NCBI RefSeq assembly: GCF_945952095.1
Contig: NZ_CAMFHL010000006.1
Coordinates: forward strand, 1-64,000
Length of the DNA stretch: 64,000 nt
Reading direction: 5' to 3'
Source of the DNA: an uncultured Arsenicibacter sp.
GTDB taxonomy: Bacteria > Bacteroidota > Bacteroidia > Cytophagales > Spirosomataceae
In this document: piece by piece, positions 16,551 through 24,545 of the stretch
Numbering within the stretch: the first letter of the stretch is position 1
How the letters are laid out: every line of letters begins with the position of its first letter
Notes under the pieces: model-generated
What the model saw: only the letters and a program-made list of their open reading frames with translations
Told to the model about the DNA's origin: nothing
Database searches by the model: none
Program-made: the position numbers and the translations under genes

Positions 16551-17972
16551 ATGTACAGGGTATTACTCCCAATCATGCTGCTGTTGGGTTTTCTGGTATC
16601 TTGCCAGTCGAAGACCGGCACAAGGCTTGACCCGAAAGCCCCGAAAGAAACCTACTCCCGAACCGCTATGGAAGTCCGTGACGAAAAATATCTGTCGACC
16701 GTAAACGTCCCTGTGTCTATTTCGATGAAGGACGTGCAGCAGCAGATTAACGCCCAGATCAATGGCCTGATTTACGAAGACAATACCTTCGAGGATAACA
16801 ATCAGGATAACTTCATGGTCAAGGTCTGGAAACGGCAACCGATTCTGGTGACGGCTACGGGCGGGGCTGACAGCCTGTTCCATTTCACCGTACCGCTTAA
16901 AATCTGGGCCAAAGCCGGGGTAAAAGTGCTGGGTTTCATGCAGACGCAGGAAACCCAGTTTGAGATGGACCTGCGCTTTTCGACACGCTTCTCTATCGAC
17001 CCCGACTGGGCGGTTTCGACCCAGACCAAAGCCGATGGCTACGAGTGGATCACTAAACCGACCATCAAGCTGGCAGGCTTTAACGTGCCGGTGACGAGCC
17101 TGGTCGGCAAAATGATCGACAAGAATATGGGCACGGTTACCCAGGCGCTGGATCAGCAGGTACGGAAACAGATTGATCTCAAATCACAGGTACTGAAAGC
17201 CTGGAACCTGATCCGCGAGCCGTACCTGATTTCGGAGCAATACCGGACCTGGCTGATGGTGGTGCCGAAGCGCATTCTGATTACCCCGCTGCGGTTTGAA
17301 AACAACGTTATCCGGTCAACCATCGGAATTGAAGGCTATACACTGACCAACGTCGGGGCCAGACCGGACGTAAAACCCGCCGTGACACTGCCGAATCTGG
17401 TGGTGGTACCGCAGGTAAAAGACGATTTCCGGATTGGTCTGCTCAGTGAAGCGAGCTATGAAGAAGCGGCTAAACTGGCAGGGCAGGAGTTTGTCGGCAA
17501 GTCGTTTTCGTTTAAAGACGGTGCCTACAGTATTACCATTACCGACATTGACCTGTATGGCCAGAACGAAAACCTGATTATCAAGGCGGGGCTGAAAGGG
17601 AGTGTGACAGGGGATATTTACCTGCGCGGCCGGCCTTACTACGATCCGGCCACGAAATCGGTATCGCTGAAAGAGCTGGTTTATGACCTGGAGACGAAAA
17701 GCCTGTTGCAGCGGGCCGCCAGCTGGCTGTTGCAGGGTACGTTTGCCAAAACGCTCGAAAAAAACCTGACTATTCCGGTCGGATCACAGATTGACGACAT
17801 GCAGAAAATGCTGCAGCTCAAACTACAGAATAATCAGATTGCCAAAGGCGTGGTGCTGAACGGCCGGATTGACGAAATACGGCCCGATCAGGTGTATCTG
17901 ACCTCATCCGCGCTGCTGGCGGTGGTTTATGCCAAAGGCCGTGTCGATGTCAAAGTCGACGGATTGCAGTAG
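16551..17972 (+). CDS. DUF4403 family lipoprotein
   Basis: The product has 473 residues with a lipoprotein signal ending LLGFLVSC. The body matches the DUF4403 family: a BPI/LPS-binding-like two-lobed fold with amphipathic strands, for example VNVPVSISMKDVQQQINAQI near residue 55 and SQIDDMQKMLQLKL near the end. The family is predicted to bind lipids at the periplasmic face, but no function is proven. The promoter and start of rnpB follow directly after its stop codon. Confidence 0.85.
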   Translation: MYRVLLPIMLLLGFLVSCQSKTGTRLDPKAPKETYSRTAMEVRDEKYLSTVNVPVSISMKDVQQQINAQINGLIYEDNTFEDNNQDNFMVKVWKRQPILVTATGGADSLFHFTVPLKIWAKAGVKVLGFMQTQETQFEMDLRFSTRFSIDPDWAVSTQTKADGYEWITKPTIKLAGFNVPVTSLVGKMIDKNMGTVTQALDQQVRKQIDLKSQVLKAWNLIREPYLISEQYRTWLMVVPKRILITPLRFENNVIRSTIGIEGYTLTNVGARPDVKPAVTLPNLVVVPQVKDDFRIGLLSEASYEEAAKLAGQEFVGKSFSFKDGAYSITITDIDLYGQNENLIIKAGLKGSVTGDIYLRGRPYYDPATKSVSLKELVYDLETKSLLQRAASWLLQGTFAKTLEKNLTIPVGSQIDDMQKMLQLKLQNNQIAKGVVLNGRIDEIRPDQVYLTSSALLAVVYAKGRVDVKVDGLQ

Positions 17973-17975
17973 GGG

Positions 17976-18007
17976 TTTGGCGGTGGCAAGCGAAAGCCGT
18001 ACCTTTG
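17976..18007 (+). promoter_or_regulatory. rnpB promoter: TTTG-N20-TACCTTTG
   Basis: The -33 TTTG at 17976-17979 and the -7 TACCTTTG at 18000-18007 are separated by 20 bp, the canonical Bacteroidota housekeeping arrangement. Transcription from it would begin close to the 5' end of the RNase P RNA P1 helix at about 18011. Confidence 0.85.
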
Positions 18008-18010
18008 CCG

Positions 18011-18413
18011 GGCCTGACCGCCGGAGCGGTCCTGTCGCGCCGGTTCGCCGGTGAGGAAAGTCCGGGCAGCACAGAGCACCATACTTCCTAACGGGAAGGA
18101 GGACGGTTGGAAACGACCGGTCGACAGACAGTGCCACAGAAATGATACCGCCCTGCAAGGGGTAAGGGTGAAATGGTGGAGTAAGAGCCCACCGCCCGGC
18201 AGGCGACTGACGGGGCAGGGTAAACCTTATGGGCTGAAAGACCAAATAAGCACCGGATCAGAGGCTGCTCGTCTCTGTTCGCCGGTTTCCGGAGGATGCC
18301 GGTGCGGGTAGGTCGAACGAGGTGGCCGGTGACGGTCATCCCAGATAAATGACAGGAATTCCGACGAAAGCCGGAAGACAGAACCCGGCTTATACGTGCC
18401 GGCGGTTCAGGTT
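18011..18413 (+). ncRNA. rnpB: RNase P RNA, bacterial type A
   Basis: Conserved blocks of the ribozyme are visible in order: gaggaaagtccgggc at 18052 (CR I), ggggtaagggtgaaatggtg at 18160-18179, gagtaagagcccaccg at 18179, ggtaaacc at about 18219, the aggtcgaacgagg and ccagataaatgac region, and agacagaacccggcttat near 18377 (CR V). The ends pair as helix P1: cctgaccgccgg at 18013-18024 with ccggcggttcagg at 18399-18411, with one bulge. The molecule is about 400 nt, normal for type A. With the RnpA protein it trims 5' leaders of tRNA precursors. It has its own consensus promoter and is followed by a strong hairpin. Confidence 0.96.
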
Positions 18414-18416
18414 TTT

Positions 18417-18487
18417 AAACAGCGTATGATGCAGCAGAAAAAAGGCAAATAAAACGCCTGAAACTGTACATCATACGCTGTTTTTTT
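18417..18487 (+). terminator. rnpB terminator with 15-bp perfect stem
   Basis: aaacagcgtatgatg at 18417-18431 pairs perfectly with catcatacgctgttt at 18469-18483, followed by T residues to 18487. The loop is 37 nt and contains the internal hairpin aggcaaataaaacgcct. The T-run abuts the -7 element of rpsP. Confidence 0.85.
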
Positions 18488-18488
18488 G

Positions 18489-18496
18489 TACCTTTG
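18489..18496 (+). promoter_or_regulatory. rpsP -7 element TACCTTTG
   Basis: A perfect TAnnTTTG lies directly after the T-run of the rnpB terminator and 52 bp before the rpsP start. The -33 region falls inside the terminator stem and is not a good TTTG match. Confidence 0.65.
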
Positions 18497-18548
18497 CGCC
18501 CACGTTTTACGAGGAGGACGGGTTCCTCCACAAAAACCAACAAGCAAA

Positions 18549-19070
18549 ATGGCTGTTAAAATTCGTTTAGCGCGTCGTGGACGCAAGAAAAGAGCGATGT
18601 ATGACATCGTGGTTGCACCTTCAGCTGCAGGTCGCGATGGTAAGTTTCTGGAGAAACTGGGTACATACAACCCGAATACAGATCCCGCTACAGTAGTATT
18701 AAAGTCTGACCGTGCCGTTTACTGGCTAATGGTTGGTGCTCAGCCAACAGACACTGCCCGTTCGATTATGTCGCACGAAGGTGTGTTGCTGCGCAAGCAC
18801 CTGCAGGTGGGCGTTAACAAAGGCGCTATCACGCAGGAGCAGGCCGACGAGAAATTCAATGCCTGGAAACAGAGCAAAGATGGTCAGGTTGCCGGTGTTG
18901 CCGAGTCAAAACAACAAAGCGAAGCGAAGGCCCGTCAGGATCGTCTGGAGGCTGAGCGTAAGGTTAGCGCCGATCGTGCTGCTGCCCTGGCTAAGAAAAA
19001 TGTTGTTGTTGAAGAAGCTCCGGCTGCTGAAGGCGAAACAACTGAAGAATCAGCTGAGTCAGCAGAATAA
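18549..19070 (+). CDS. rpsP: 30S ribosomal protein S16
   Basis: Starting at ATG 18549 (MAVKIRLARRGRKKRAMYDI), the protein has 173 residues. The first 80 residues are canonical S16, which binds 16S rRNA in the body of the small subunit. As in other Bacteroidota, the protein has a long C-terminal extension rich in Ala, Glu and Lys, ending EGETTEESAESAE. It heads the rpsP-rimM-trmD cluster, but its own terminator and a 300-bp gap separate it from rimM. Confidence 0.97.
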   Translation: MAVKIRLARRGRKKRAMYDIVVAPSAAGRDGKFLEKLGTYNPNTDPATVVLKSDRAVYWLMVGAQPTDTARSIMSHEGVLLRKHLQVGVNKGAITQEQADEKFNAWKQSKDGQVAGVAESKQQSEAKARQDRLEAERKVSADRAAALAKKNVVVEEAPAAEGETTEESAESAE

Positions 19071-19093
19071 TCGCTGGCTTGTCCTGTTATCAC

Positions 19094-19124
19094 AAAAGCC
19101 TGTTCCTGTGAGCAGGCTTTTTTT
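19094..19124 (+). terminator. rpsP intrinsic terminator
   Basis: aaaagcctg and caggctttt form a 9-bp stem with a 10-nt loop followed by a T-run, 23 bp after the rpsP stop codon. Confidence 0.85.
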
Positions 19125-19225
19125 CTGTTTTAAGCAATTGCTCATGGTTGGCTTTTACGACTTTGATGTATGTTTCAGAAATAGCATATATCAGACCGGA
19201 CGTTAATTAAAGCTAATCATCATGT

Positions 19226-19291
19226 ACCACATAGCCACATAGGTCACATAAGCAAAGAAAACTTCTTTGTTTCTCTATGTGGCTATGTGGT
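19226..19291. repeat. Palindromic intergenic repeat (ccacatag family)
   Basis: accacatagccacatag at 19226-19242 and its perfect inverse at 19275-19291 enclose a second short inverted repeat (caaagaa/ttctttg). A second copy lies at 32248-32311. The remaining part of the 300-bp rpsP-rimM gap shows no gene. Confidence 0.9.
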
Positions 19292-19370
19292 CAATAAACA
19301 TACTATTTATCATCTGGCATGGACGGGCGGTCCGAAACAGCCGCCGGCATGCGTCAACTAACAACCGGAC

Positions 19371-19955
19371 ATGACAAAAGATGATTGTTATTTGCTGGGC
19401 CATATCACCAAAACCCACGGTGTAAACGGTGAGCTGGTCTTTTTTCTGGACGTAGACGATCCGAACGTTTACGACGAACTGGAATCAGTACTGATCGAGG
19501 TCAAAGGCGATCTGCTGCCCTATTTTATTGAGTCGATTGCAATTGTGAAAGGCAGCCGCGCCATTGTGGCCATCGAAGGCATCGACACCATTGAACAGGC
19601 AAGCCGCCTGATTAAGGCCGATCTGTATCTGCCGCTCGATAACCTTGAGCCCATTGAGGATAATACCCGCTTTTACTTCCACGAAATCGTTGGTTTCCGG
19701 ATTATCGATACCAATGAAGGGGAGCTGGGCACGGTATCGACGGTGTACAACATGGATACGCAGGACCTGATCGAAATGAACTATCAGGGAAAAGATGTGC
19801 TGATCCCGATTAACAGCGATATCGTCCATACGATCGACCGCGTCAATAAAACGCTGAACGTGACGCTGCCCGACGGCTTGCTGGACGTTTACCTGTCTGA
19901 TGCACCTGATAAACCAGACACGCCGGACGGCGATGAGGCGTATGATGAGGATTGA
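19371..19955 (+). CDS. rimM: Ribosome maturation factor RimM
   Basis: The 194-residue protein assists late 30S assembly at the head domain through S19. The N-terminal RimM barrel begins DDCYLLGHITKTHGVNGELV. The PRC-barrel domain follows (RFYFHEIVGFRII, LIPINSDIVHTI, LPDGLLDVY). A short acidic tail of about 20 residues follows. The 3' end overlaps trmD by 11 bp, indicating translational coupling. Confidence 0.96.
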   Translation: MTKDDCYLLGHITKTHGVNGELVFFLDVDDPNVYDELESVLIEVKGDLLPYFIESIAIVKGSRAIVAIEGIDTIEQASRLIKADLYLPLDNLEPIEDNTRFYFHEIVGFRIIDTNEGELGTVSTVYNMDTQDLIEMNYQGKDVLIPINSDIVHTIDRVNKTLNVTLPDGLLDVYLSDAPDKPDTPDGDEAYDED

Positions 19956-20652
19956 CATCATTACCTGTCTGCCACGGTTGCTGGACAGCTATTTTGCTCA
20001 CTCCATTCTGCAGCGGGCACAGCAGGCCGGACACGTTGAGGTAGTTGTGCATGACCTGCGCGATTACTCGACCGACAAGCACCACCGCGTCGACGATTAT
20101 ATGTTTGGCGGGGGCGCGGGAATGGTCATGCAGATTGAACCGATTGCACGCTGCATCCGGTCGCTGCAGGCCGAACGGACTTACGACGAAATCATCTACA
20201 TGACCCCCGATGGGGAGCGGCTGGAACAGCGTACTTCGAATCAGTTATCGCTGATGCAGAACCTGATTATTCTCTGCGGCCACTACAAGGGCGTCGATGA
20301 GCGCGTGCGTGAGCATTTTATCACGAAGGAAATCAGCATCGGCGATTTTGTGTTGTCCGGAGGCGAACTGCCGGCCGCCGTGCTGTCCGACTCCATCATC
20401 CGGCTCTTGCCCGGCGTGCTGAACGATGAGACATCGGCCCTGACAGATTCGTTTCAGGACCACCTGCTGGCTCCGCCGGTGTATACCCGTCCGGCCGAGT
20501 TTGAAGGCTGGAAAATTCCCGATATTCTGTTGTCGGGTCACGAAGCCAAAATTGATGAGTGGCGGTATGAACAGGCCCTGGCCCGGACGCGCGCCCGCCG
20601 CCCCGATTTGCTGGACCGTCATTTAGGAACCGGAAACGATAAAACGTCATGA
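19945..20652 (+). CDS. trmD: tRNA (guanine(37)-N1)-methyltransferase TrmD
   Basis: TrmD methylates G37 next to the anticodon using S-adenosylmethionine. The start MRIDIITCLP at 19945 fits the family; ATG 19942 is adjacent. The knotted SPOUT domain shows YMFGGGAGMVM, LIILCGHYKGVDERV and EISIGDFVLSGGELPA, followed by the C-terminal domain (GWKIPDILLSGHEAKIDEW). The length of 235 residues is normal. It overlaps rimM upstream and a tiny membrane-protein gene downstream by ATGA. Confidence 0.97.
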   Translation: MRIDIITCLPRLLDSYFAHSILQRAQQAGHVEVVVHDLRDYSTDKHHRVDDYMFGGGAGMVMQIEPIARCIRSLQAERTYDEIIYMTPDGERLEQRTSNQLSLMQNLIILCGHYKGVDERVREHFITKEISIGDFVLSGGELPAAVLSDSIIRLLPGVLNDETSALTDSFQDHLLAPPVYTRPAEFEGWKIPDILLSGHEAKIDEWRYEQALARTRARRPDLLDRHLGTGNDKTS

Positions 20653-20762
20653 GTGCAAAACGGGAAGATCCGTCACTGGGTATTCTGAAGAAATTTGTCA
20701 TCGGGCTGCTGATCATCACCGCTTTTGCGTTGCTGGTTGGCTGGCTGTCGACTAGTTTTTAG
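20649..20762 (+). CDS. Small single-pass membrane protein coupled to trmD
   Basis: This 37-codon gene overlaps the trmD stop by the 4 bp ATGA and ends TAG at 20762. The product begins MSAKREDPSLGILKKF, followed by one hydrophobic helix of about 18 residues (VIGLLIITAFALLVGWL) and a short tail. The charged N-terminus and single helix argue for a real peptide. No family is recognised. The overlap suggests translation by re-initiation after trmD. Confidence 0.65.
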   Translation: MSAKREDPSLGILKKFVIGLLIITAFALLVGWLSTSF

Positions 20763-20765
20763 CAA

Positions 20766-20782
20766 CAGGTAGTAGCTACCTG
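20766..20782 (+). terminator. Short hairpin at the end of the trmD transcript
   Basis: caggtag and ctacctg form a 7-bp stem with a 3-nt loop, 3 bp after the stop codon of the small membrane protein. No T-run follows. Confidence 0.35.
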
Positions 20783-20929
20783 AACCAAAGCCACGTCTCA
20801 ACGATTCACCGGCTGAAAGGGTATAGTGACAGGATTGCAGGATAGATTGATATATCTGCTCATAAAACAGGTAAACCGCATCCGGTAATGCTGCCTGTCA
20901 TAAACCCTGTCGCCGTTTTCTGATGAATC

Positions 20930-23668
20930 ATGAGGACGTGGCTTTTTGTTATTTTGCTCAGTCTGACCGGCCTGCCGGTGACCGGACAGGCAATGCAGTA
21001 CGGTAATGAGTGGATTAATCCGCAACAGACCTACCTGAAAATACCGGTGGCCGCTCCGGCCCGCTACCGGATATCGTTTACGGCGCTGCAACGCGCCGGG
21101 GTGCCCGTTACCACGCTTTTACCCCGGCAGTTTCAGCTGTTCTGGCGGGGGCAGGAAACTCCCGTCCGGGTTGGCGGTGATGAGGACAACAGCTTCGATC
21201 CGGACGACTACATCGAATTTACCGGACAGGTAAACGATGGCCTGCCGGATTCTGCTCTTTACCGGCCGCACACCGCTCAGCCACACCCCTTCTACAGCCT
21301 CTATTCGGACTCGACCACCTATTTTCTGACGTGGCGGCTGGATACTCTTTCCGGTAAACGGGAACCGCTCACTCAATCGACCCCTGCATATACCCGCGCT
21401 GAAAGTCGGACCGTACTGACAACCGATTACCCCGCCGGCATGATCTATCCGTTGGGGGCAGGCTACAACAACGGCGTGATCATGAGCCACTACGATGCGG
21501 GCGAGGGTTGGACGGGGTCTGTGGTAGCTGGCGGCAAGCGGGCAGAGCAGACGGTTCGGCTGACGCAACCGGTGTGGCTGGATGCATCACCGGCGGAGGC
21601 CGAATGGCAGTTTGCGGGTCGGAAAGCCGGAACGCATCGGGTGCAGGTCTTTGTGGCCGACCGGCTGGTTGGTAGTCTTACGTGGCAGGATTACGCACCG
21701 GCAAGGCTGCGGGTGGTTCTGCAACAGGATGATGTCCGTGGCCAAACCGCGTTGCCAACTGCTTTTGCCGTCACGGAGACCGGCGATGCGGTATCGCTGT
21801 CGTATGTGCGGGTGTTTTACGATCAGCAGCCAACGGTGGCTTTGTCCGTACAATCCGTTTCAGCGCTGCTACCGGTGCAGTTCCGGCAAATCGATCCGGC
21901 GTTGGCCAATTACCTTATCATCAGCCATCCGGTGTTGCGTGCGCCAACGACCGGCCATGCCGATGCCGTGCAGGCATATGCCGCCTATCGGGCTTCCATC
22001 GCAGGTGGCCGCTACGATACGCTGACAATTTCCATCGGTGAGGTATTTGATCAGTTCAATTTCGGTGAACGGAGTCCGCTGGCCATCCGCCGGTTTGTCC
22101 GGTACATGGCGTCGGGTGGTCGTTTGCCGATGCTGTTGCTGATCGGACAGTCCGCTGATCCGCAGCGGGTGCGGAAACTGGCGAATGCCGCCCGGACCGA
22201 CCTGATTCCGAATGCGGGCTGGCCGGGCTCCGATACGGAACTGGTCAATGTGTCGGAAACGGAGACGCCGGAGTATGCTATGCAGGTCGGCCGGTTGCCG
22301 GTAGACCGTCCGGAACAGGTAGTCGCTTATCTGGAAAAAGTAAAAGCGTATGAAGCGGAGCCGCCTGCACGCTGGCAAAAGCGGGTGCTGCACCTGAGCG
22401 GCGGACGAACACGTGAGGAACTGCGCCGGTTCCGGCACTACGTTGAGACCTATGAGTCGCTGCTGGCATCGTCGGCGCTGAGCCTGACGGTGCAGACCAT
22501 GAGTAAGCAAACCGACGCGCCGGTGGAACAACTGCCGGTTGTTGATGTGGTCAACCGTGGTGTCCGGCTGATTTCGTTGTTCGGGCATTCGAGTCTGGAT
22601 GTTGCCGATGTTGATTTGGGGTTCGTCAGTAACGACCGGCTGGGGTACCAGAATCAGGGTCGTTATCCGTTTTTGCTGGTCAACGGCTGTGCGGCCGGTA
22701 ATGTGTTTTTCGGGCAGCCGACCTACGGCACAGATTGGGTGCTGGCACCGGACCGGGGCGGCATTGGCTTTCTGGCCCATACGCATAACGGATTTTCGCC
22801 GTATCTGAACCTGTTTTCATCTACGTTTTACGAGGTGCTGACCGACAGCGTATTTTCGGCTCGGCCGGTTGGTGTGCAGCATCTGGAAACCATCCGCCGC
22901 TATCTGGCGCGCAACAACTCGTTTTTCGACCGTGCCAATGCCCAGCAATACCTGTTGCAGGCTGATCCCGCCGTCCGGCTGTTTCGTTCTGATCCTGCCC
23001 CGTCCGGCCCCGATTCGGTTACGGATGAGGTGCCGCCGCTGCTTGAGGTAGCGTTCGATGGCCGGCGGCTGGAGGATGACGGGCTGGTATCCCCGCAACC
23101 GGAGATCACCATTCAGGTTGTGGGTGTCCATGAGTGGCCGGTGCGCACCGATACGACGAATCTGCACCTGTATGTACAGGCTGACCCGTCAGAGGGAACT
23201 AACCCATTCCGGCGGCTTTCGCTGCGCAATTCCCGATGGACCGTTTCGGCAGAAGATGTGTTTACCATGACGTATCGGCCTGAGACACCCTGGGCAGACG
23301 GTACCTATCGCTTTGAGGTCCATGCCCGCGATGTGGCCGGCAACCGGGCAACGCCCTATCAGGTGCAGTTCAGGGTAGTGTCCGGTCCGGAGAGCTGGTC
23401 GGTGCAGGTCGGGCCGAATCCCGTCGGGCGGCAAACCTGTTTCCGGCTGACAGTCAGCGGGTCTGTTGCCCCTGATGACATGGTTATCCGGATCACTGAT
23501 CTGACCGGCCGGTTGGTTAATCAGCTAAACCCCAAGCTACACATCGGCAAAAATGAATACTATTGGAACCGGACGAATTTTTCGGGAGACCCATTGCCTG
23601 CCGGCGTATATTTGTATCAGATCAGGACCGGGAGCCGGGTATTTTCCGGGCGGCTGATGCTGGAATGA
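20930..23668 (+). CDS. Gingipain-fold (peptidase C25) PorU2-like T9SS protein
   Basis: The protein has 912 residues with a signal peptide (LLSLTGLPVTGQ). An N-terminal beta domain (about 25-330) is followed by a caspase-like C25 domain (about 325-690). The dyad is visible as His553 (SLFGHSSLD) and Cys587 (LLVNGCAAGN). After a CARDB/Ig-like segment, the last 85 residues form a T9SS sorting domain (VGPNPVGRQTCF, ITDLTGRLV, LPAGVYLYQIRTGSRVFSGR). PorU is the sortase that removes this signal and attaches cargo to A-LPS. PorU2-type paralogues are shorter, as here. Whether it is a sortase or a secreted protease is open. The gene stands alone. Confidence 0.85.
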   Translation: MRTWLFVILLSLTGLPVTGQAMQYGNEWINPQQTYLKIPVAAPARYRISFTALQRAGVPVTTLLPRQFQLFWRGQETPVRVGGDEDNSFDPDDYIEFTGQVNDGLPDSALYRPHTAQPHPFYSLYSDSTTYFLTWRLDTLSGKREPLTQSTPAYTRAESRTVLTTDYPAGMIYPLGAGYNNGVIMSHYDAGEGWTGSVVAGGKRAEQTVRLTQPVWLDASPAEAEWQFAGRKAGTHRVQVFVADRLVGSLTWQDYAPARLRVVLQQDDVRGQTALPTAFAVTETGDAVSLSYVRVFYDQQPTVALSVQSVSALLPVQFRQIDPALANYLIISHPVLRAPTTGHADAVQAYAAYRASIAGGRYDTLTISIGEVFDQFNFGERSPLAIRRFVRYMASGGRLPMLLLIGQSADPQRVRKLANAARTDLIPNAGWPGSDTELVNVSETETPEYAMQVGRLPVDRPEQVVAYLEKVKAYEAEPPARWQKRVLHLSGGRTREELRRFRHYVETYESLLASSALSLTVQTMSKQTDAPVEQLPVVDVVNRGVRLISLFGHSSLDVADVDLGFVSNDRLGYQNQGRYPFLLVNGCAAGNVFFGQPTYGTDWVLAPDRGGIGFLAHTHNGFSPYLNLFSSTFYEVLTDSVFSARPVGVQHLETIRRYLARNNSFFDRANAQQYLLQADPAVRLFRSDPAPSGPDSVTDEVPPLLEVAFDGRRLEDDGLVSPQPEITIQVVGVHEWPVRTDTTNLHLYVQADPSEGTNPFRRLSLRNSRWTVSAEDVFTMTYRPETPWADGTYRFEVHARDVAGNRATPYQVQFRVVSGPESWSVQVGPNPVGRQTCFRLTVSGSVAPDDMVIRITDLTGRLVNQLNPKLHIGKNEYYWNRTNFSGDPLPAGVYLYQIRTGSRVFSGRLMLE

Positions 23669-23702
23669 TGCCGGTTACCCGTTAACTAAACTGTAAAAAA
23701 AC

Positions 23703-24545
23703 ATGCGTTACCTTGATCCAAAAAACGATCTGACGTTTAAAAAAGTCTTCGGCACCCATCCGCATCTGCTGCGCAGTTTTCTGAATGCCTTACTGCCCCT
23801 GCCGGAAGGTGAGTGGATTGAATCCCTTGAATACCTGTCTCCGGAAATGGTACCGCCGGTGCCGTTGCTCAAACATTCTATTGTAGATGTCCGTTGCCGG
23901 GATAATAAAGGGCGTCAGTTTATTGTGGAAATGCAGCTGTTATGGACCGATAGCTTTAAGAGTCGGGTACTGTTCAATGCCTCAAAAGCGTATGTACAGC
24001 AGCTGGATAAGGGCAAAGAATACCGTGGCTTGCATCCGGTCTATGCGTTAAGTCTTGTGAATGAGGTATTTGAAAAAGAGCTTCCTGCTTTTTATCACCA
24101 TTACCAGATCGTTCATACGCAGTATCCGGAGCGTACGCTCGAAGGGCTTCAGTTTATTTTTGTAGAACTGCCGAAGTTCAGGGCACAGCATATCCGTGAT
24201 AAGAAACTACAGGTACTTTGGTTGCGGTATCTGACCGAAATTGAAGACAACAGCGAAACGGTTTCTCCGGATTTACTGGAGGTAGCCGAGTTACGGGAAG
24301 CCGTCGGTTATTTACAAGAATCCGGTTTTACAAAGGATGAACTATTCAGCTACGATAAATACTGGGATAGTGTCAGTACGGAAAAAACGCTGCTGAACGA
24401 TGCCGAACAGAAAGGTTTTGAAGAAGGCCTTCTGGAGGCAAAGCGTGTGCTGGCACAAAAGCTTCTGACTAAGGGATTTACGACAGCCGAAATTGCCGAC
24501 ATGACCGGCTTAACGAAACAGGAACTTGAGGCGTTATTGCGTTGA
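23703..24545 (+). CDS. Rpn family recombination-promoting nuclease / PD-(D/E)XK transposase-like
   Basis: The 280-residue protein begins MRYLDPKNDLTFKKVFG, the hallmark start of the Rpn/YhgA family. A PD-(D/E)XK core follows (SIVDVRCRDN, then FIVEMQL with the catalytic E-x-Q). Residues 195-280 end in a long helix with FEEGLLEAKRVLAQKLLTKG and a small helical tip (TTAEIADMTGLTKQELEALL), as in most Bacteroidota members. These proteins cut DNA and raise RecA-independent recombination. No terminal inverted repeats flank it, so it is probably not moving by itself. Its 3' end overlaps the start of the disrupted membrane protein gene. Confidence 0.9.
   Translation: MRYLDPKNDLTFKKVFGTHPHLLRSFLNALLPLPEGEWIESLEYLSPEMVPPVPLLKHSIVDVRCRDNKGRQFIVEMQLLWTDSFKSRVLFNASKAYVQQLDKGKEYRGLHPVYALSLVNEVFEKELPAFYHHYQIVHTQYPERTLEGLQFIFVELPKFRAQHIRDKKLQVLWLRYLTEIEDNSETVSPDLLEVAELREAVGYLQESGFTKDELFSYDKYWDSVSTEKTLLNDAEQKGFEEGLLEAKRVLAQKLLTKGFTTAEIADMTGLTKQELEALLR

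Noticed and set aside
18051..18311. Open frame of 86 codons on the plus strand
   Set aside because: It lies wholly inside the RNase P RNA and has no protein-like features.
21869..22786. 305-codon minus-strand frame opposite the PorU2-like gene
   Set aside because: Low-complexity Arg/Gln/His composition and full overlap with a gene having catalytic motifs and a sorting domain.
23703..24545. Complete insertion sequence around the Rpn-family gene
   Set aside because: No terminal inverted repeats or target-site duplication could be found by eye on either side.
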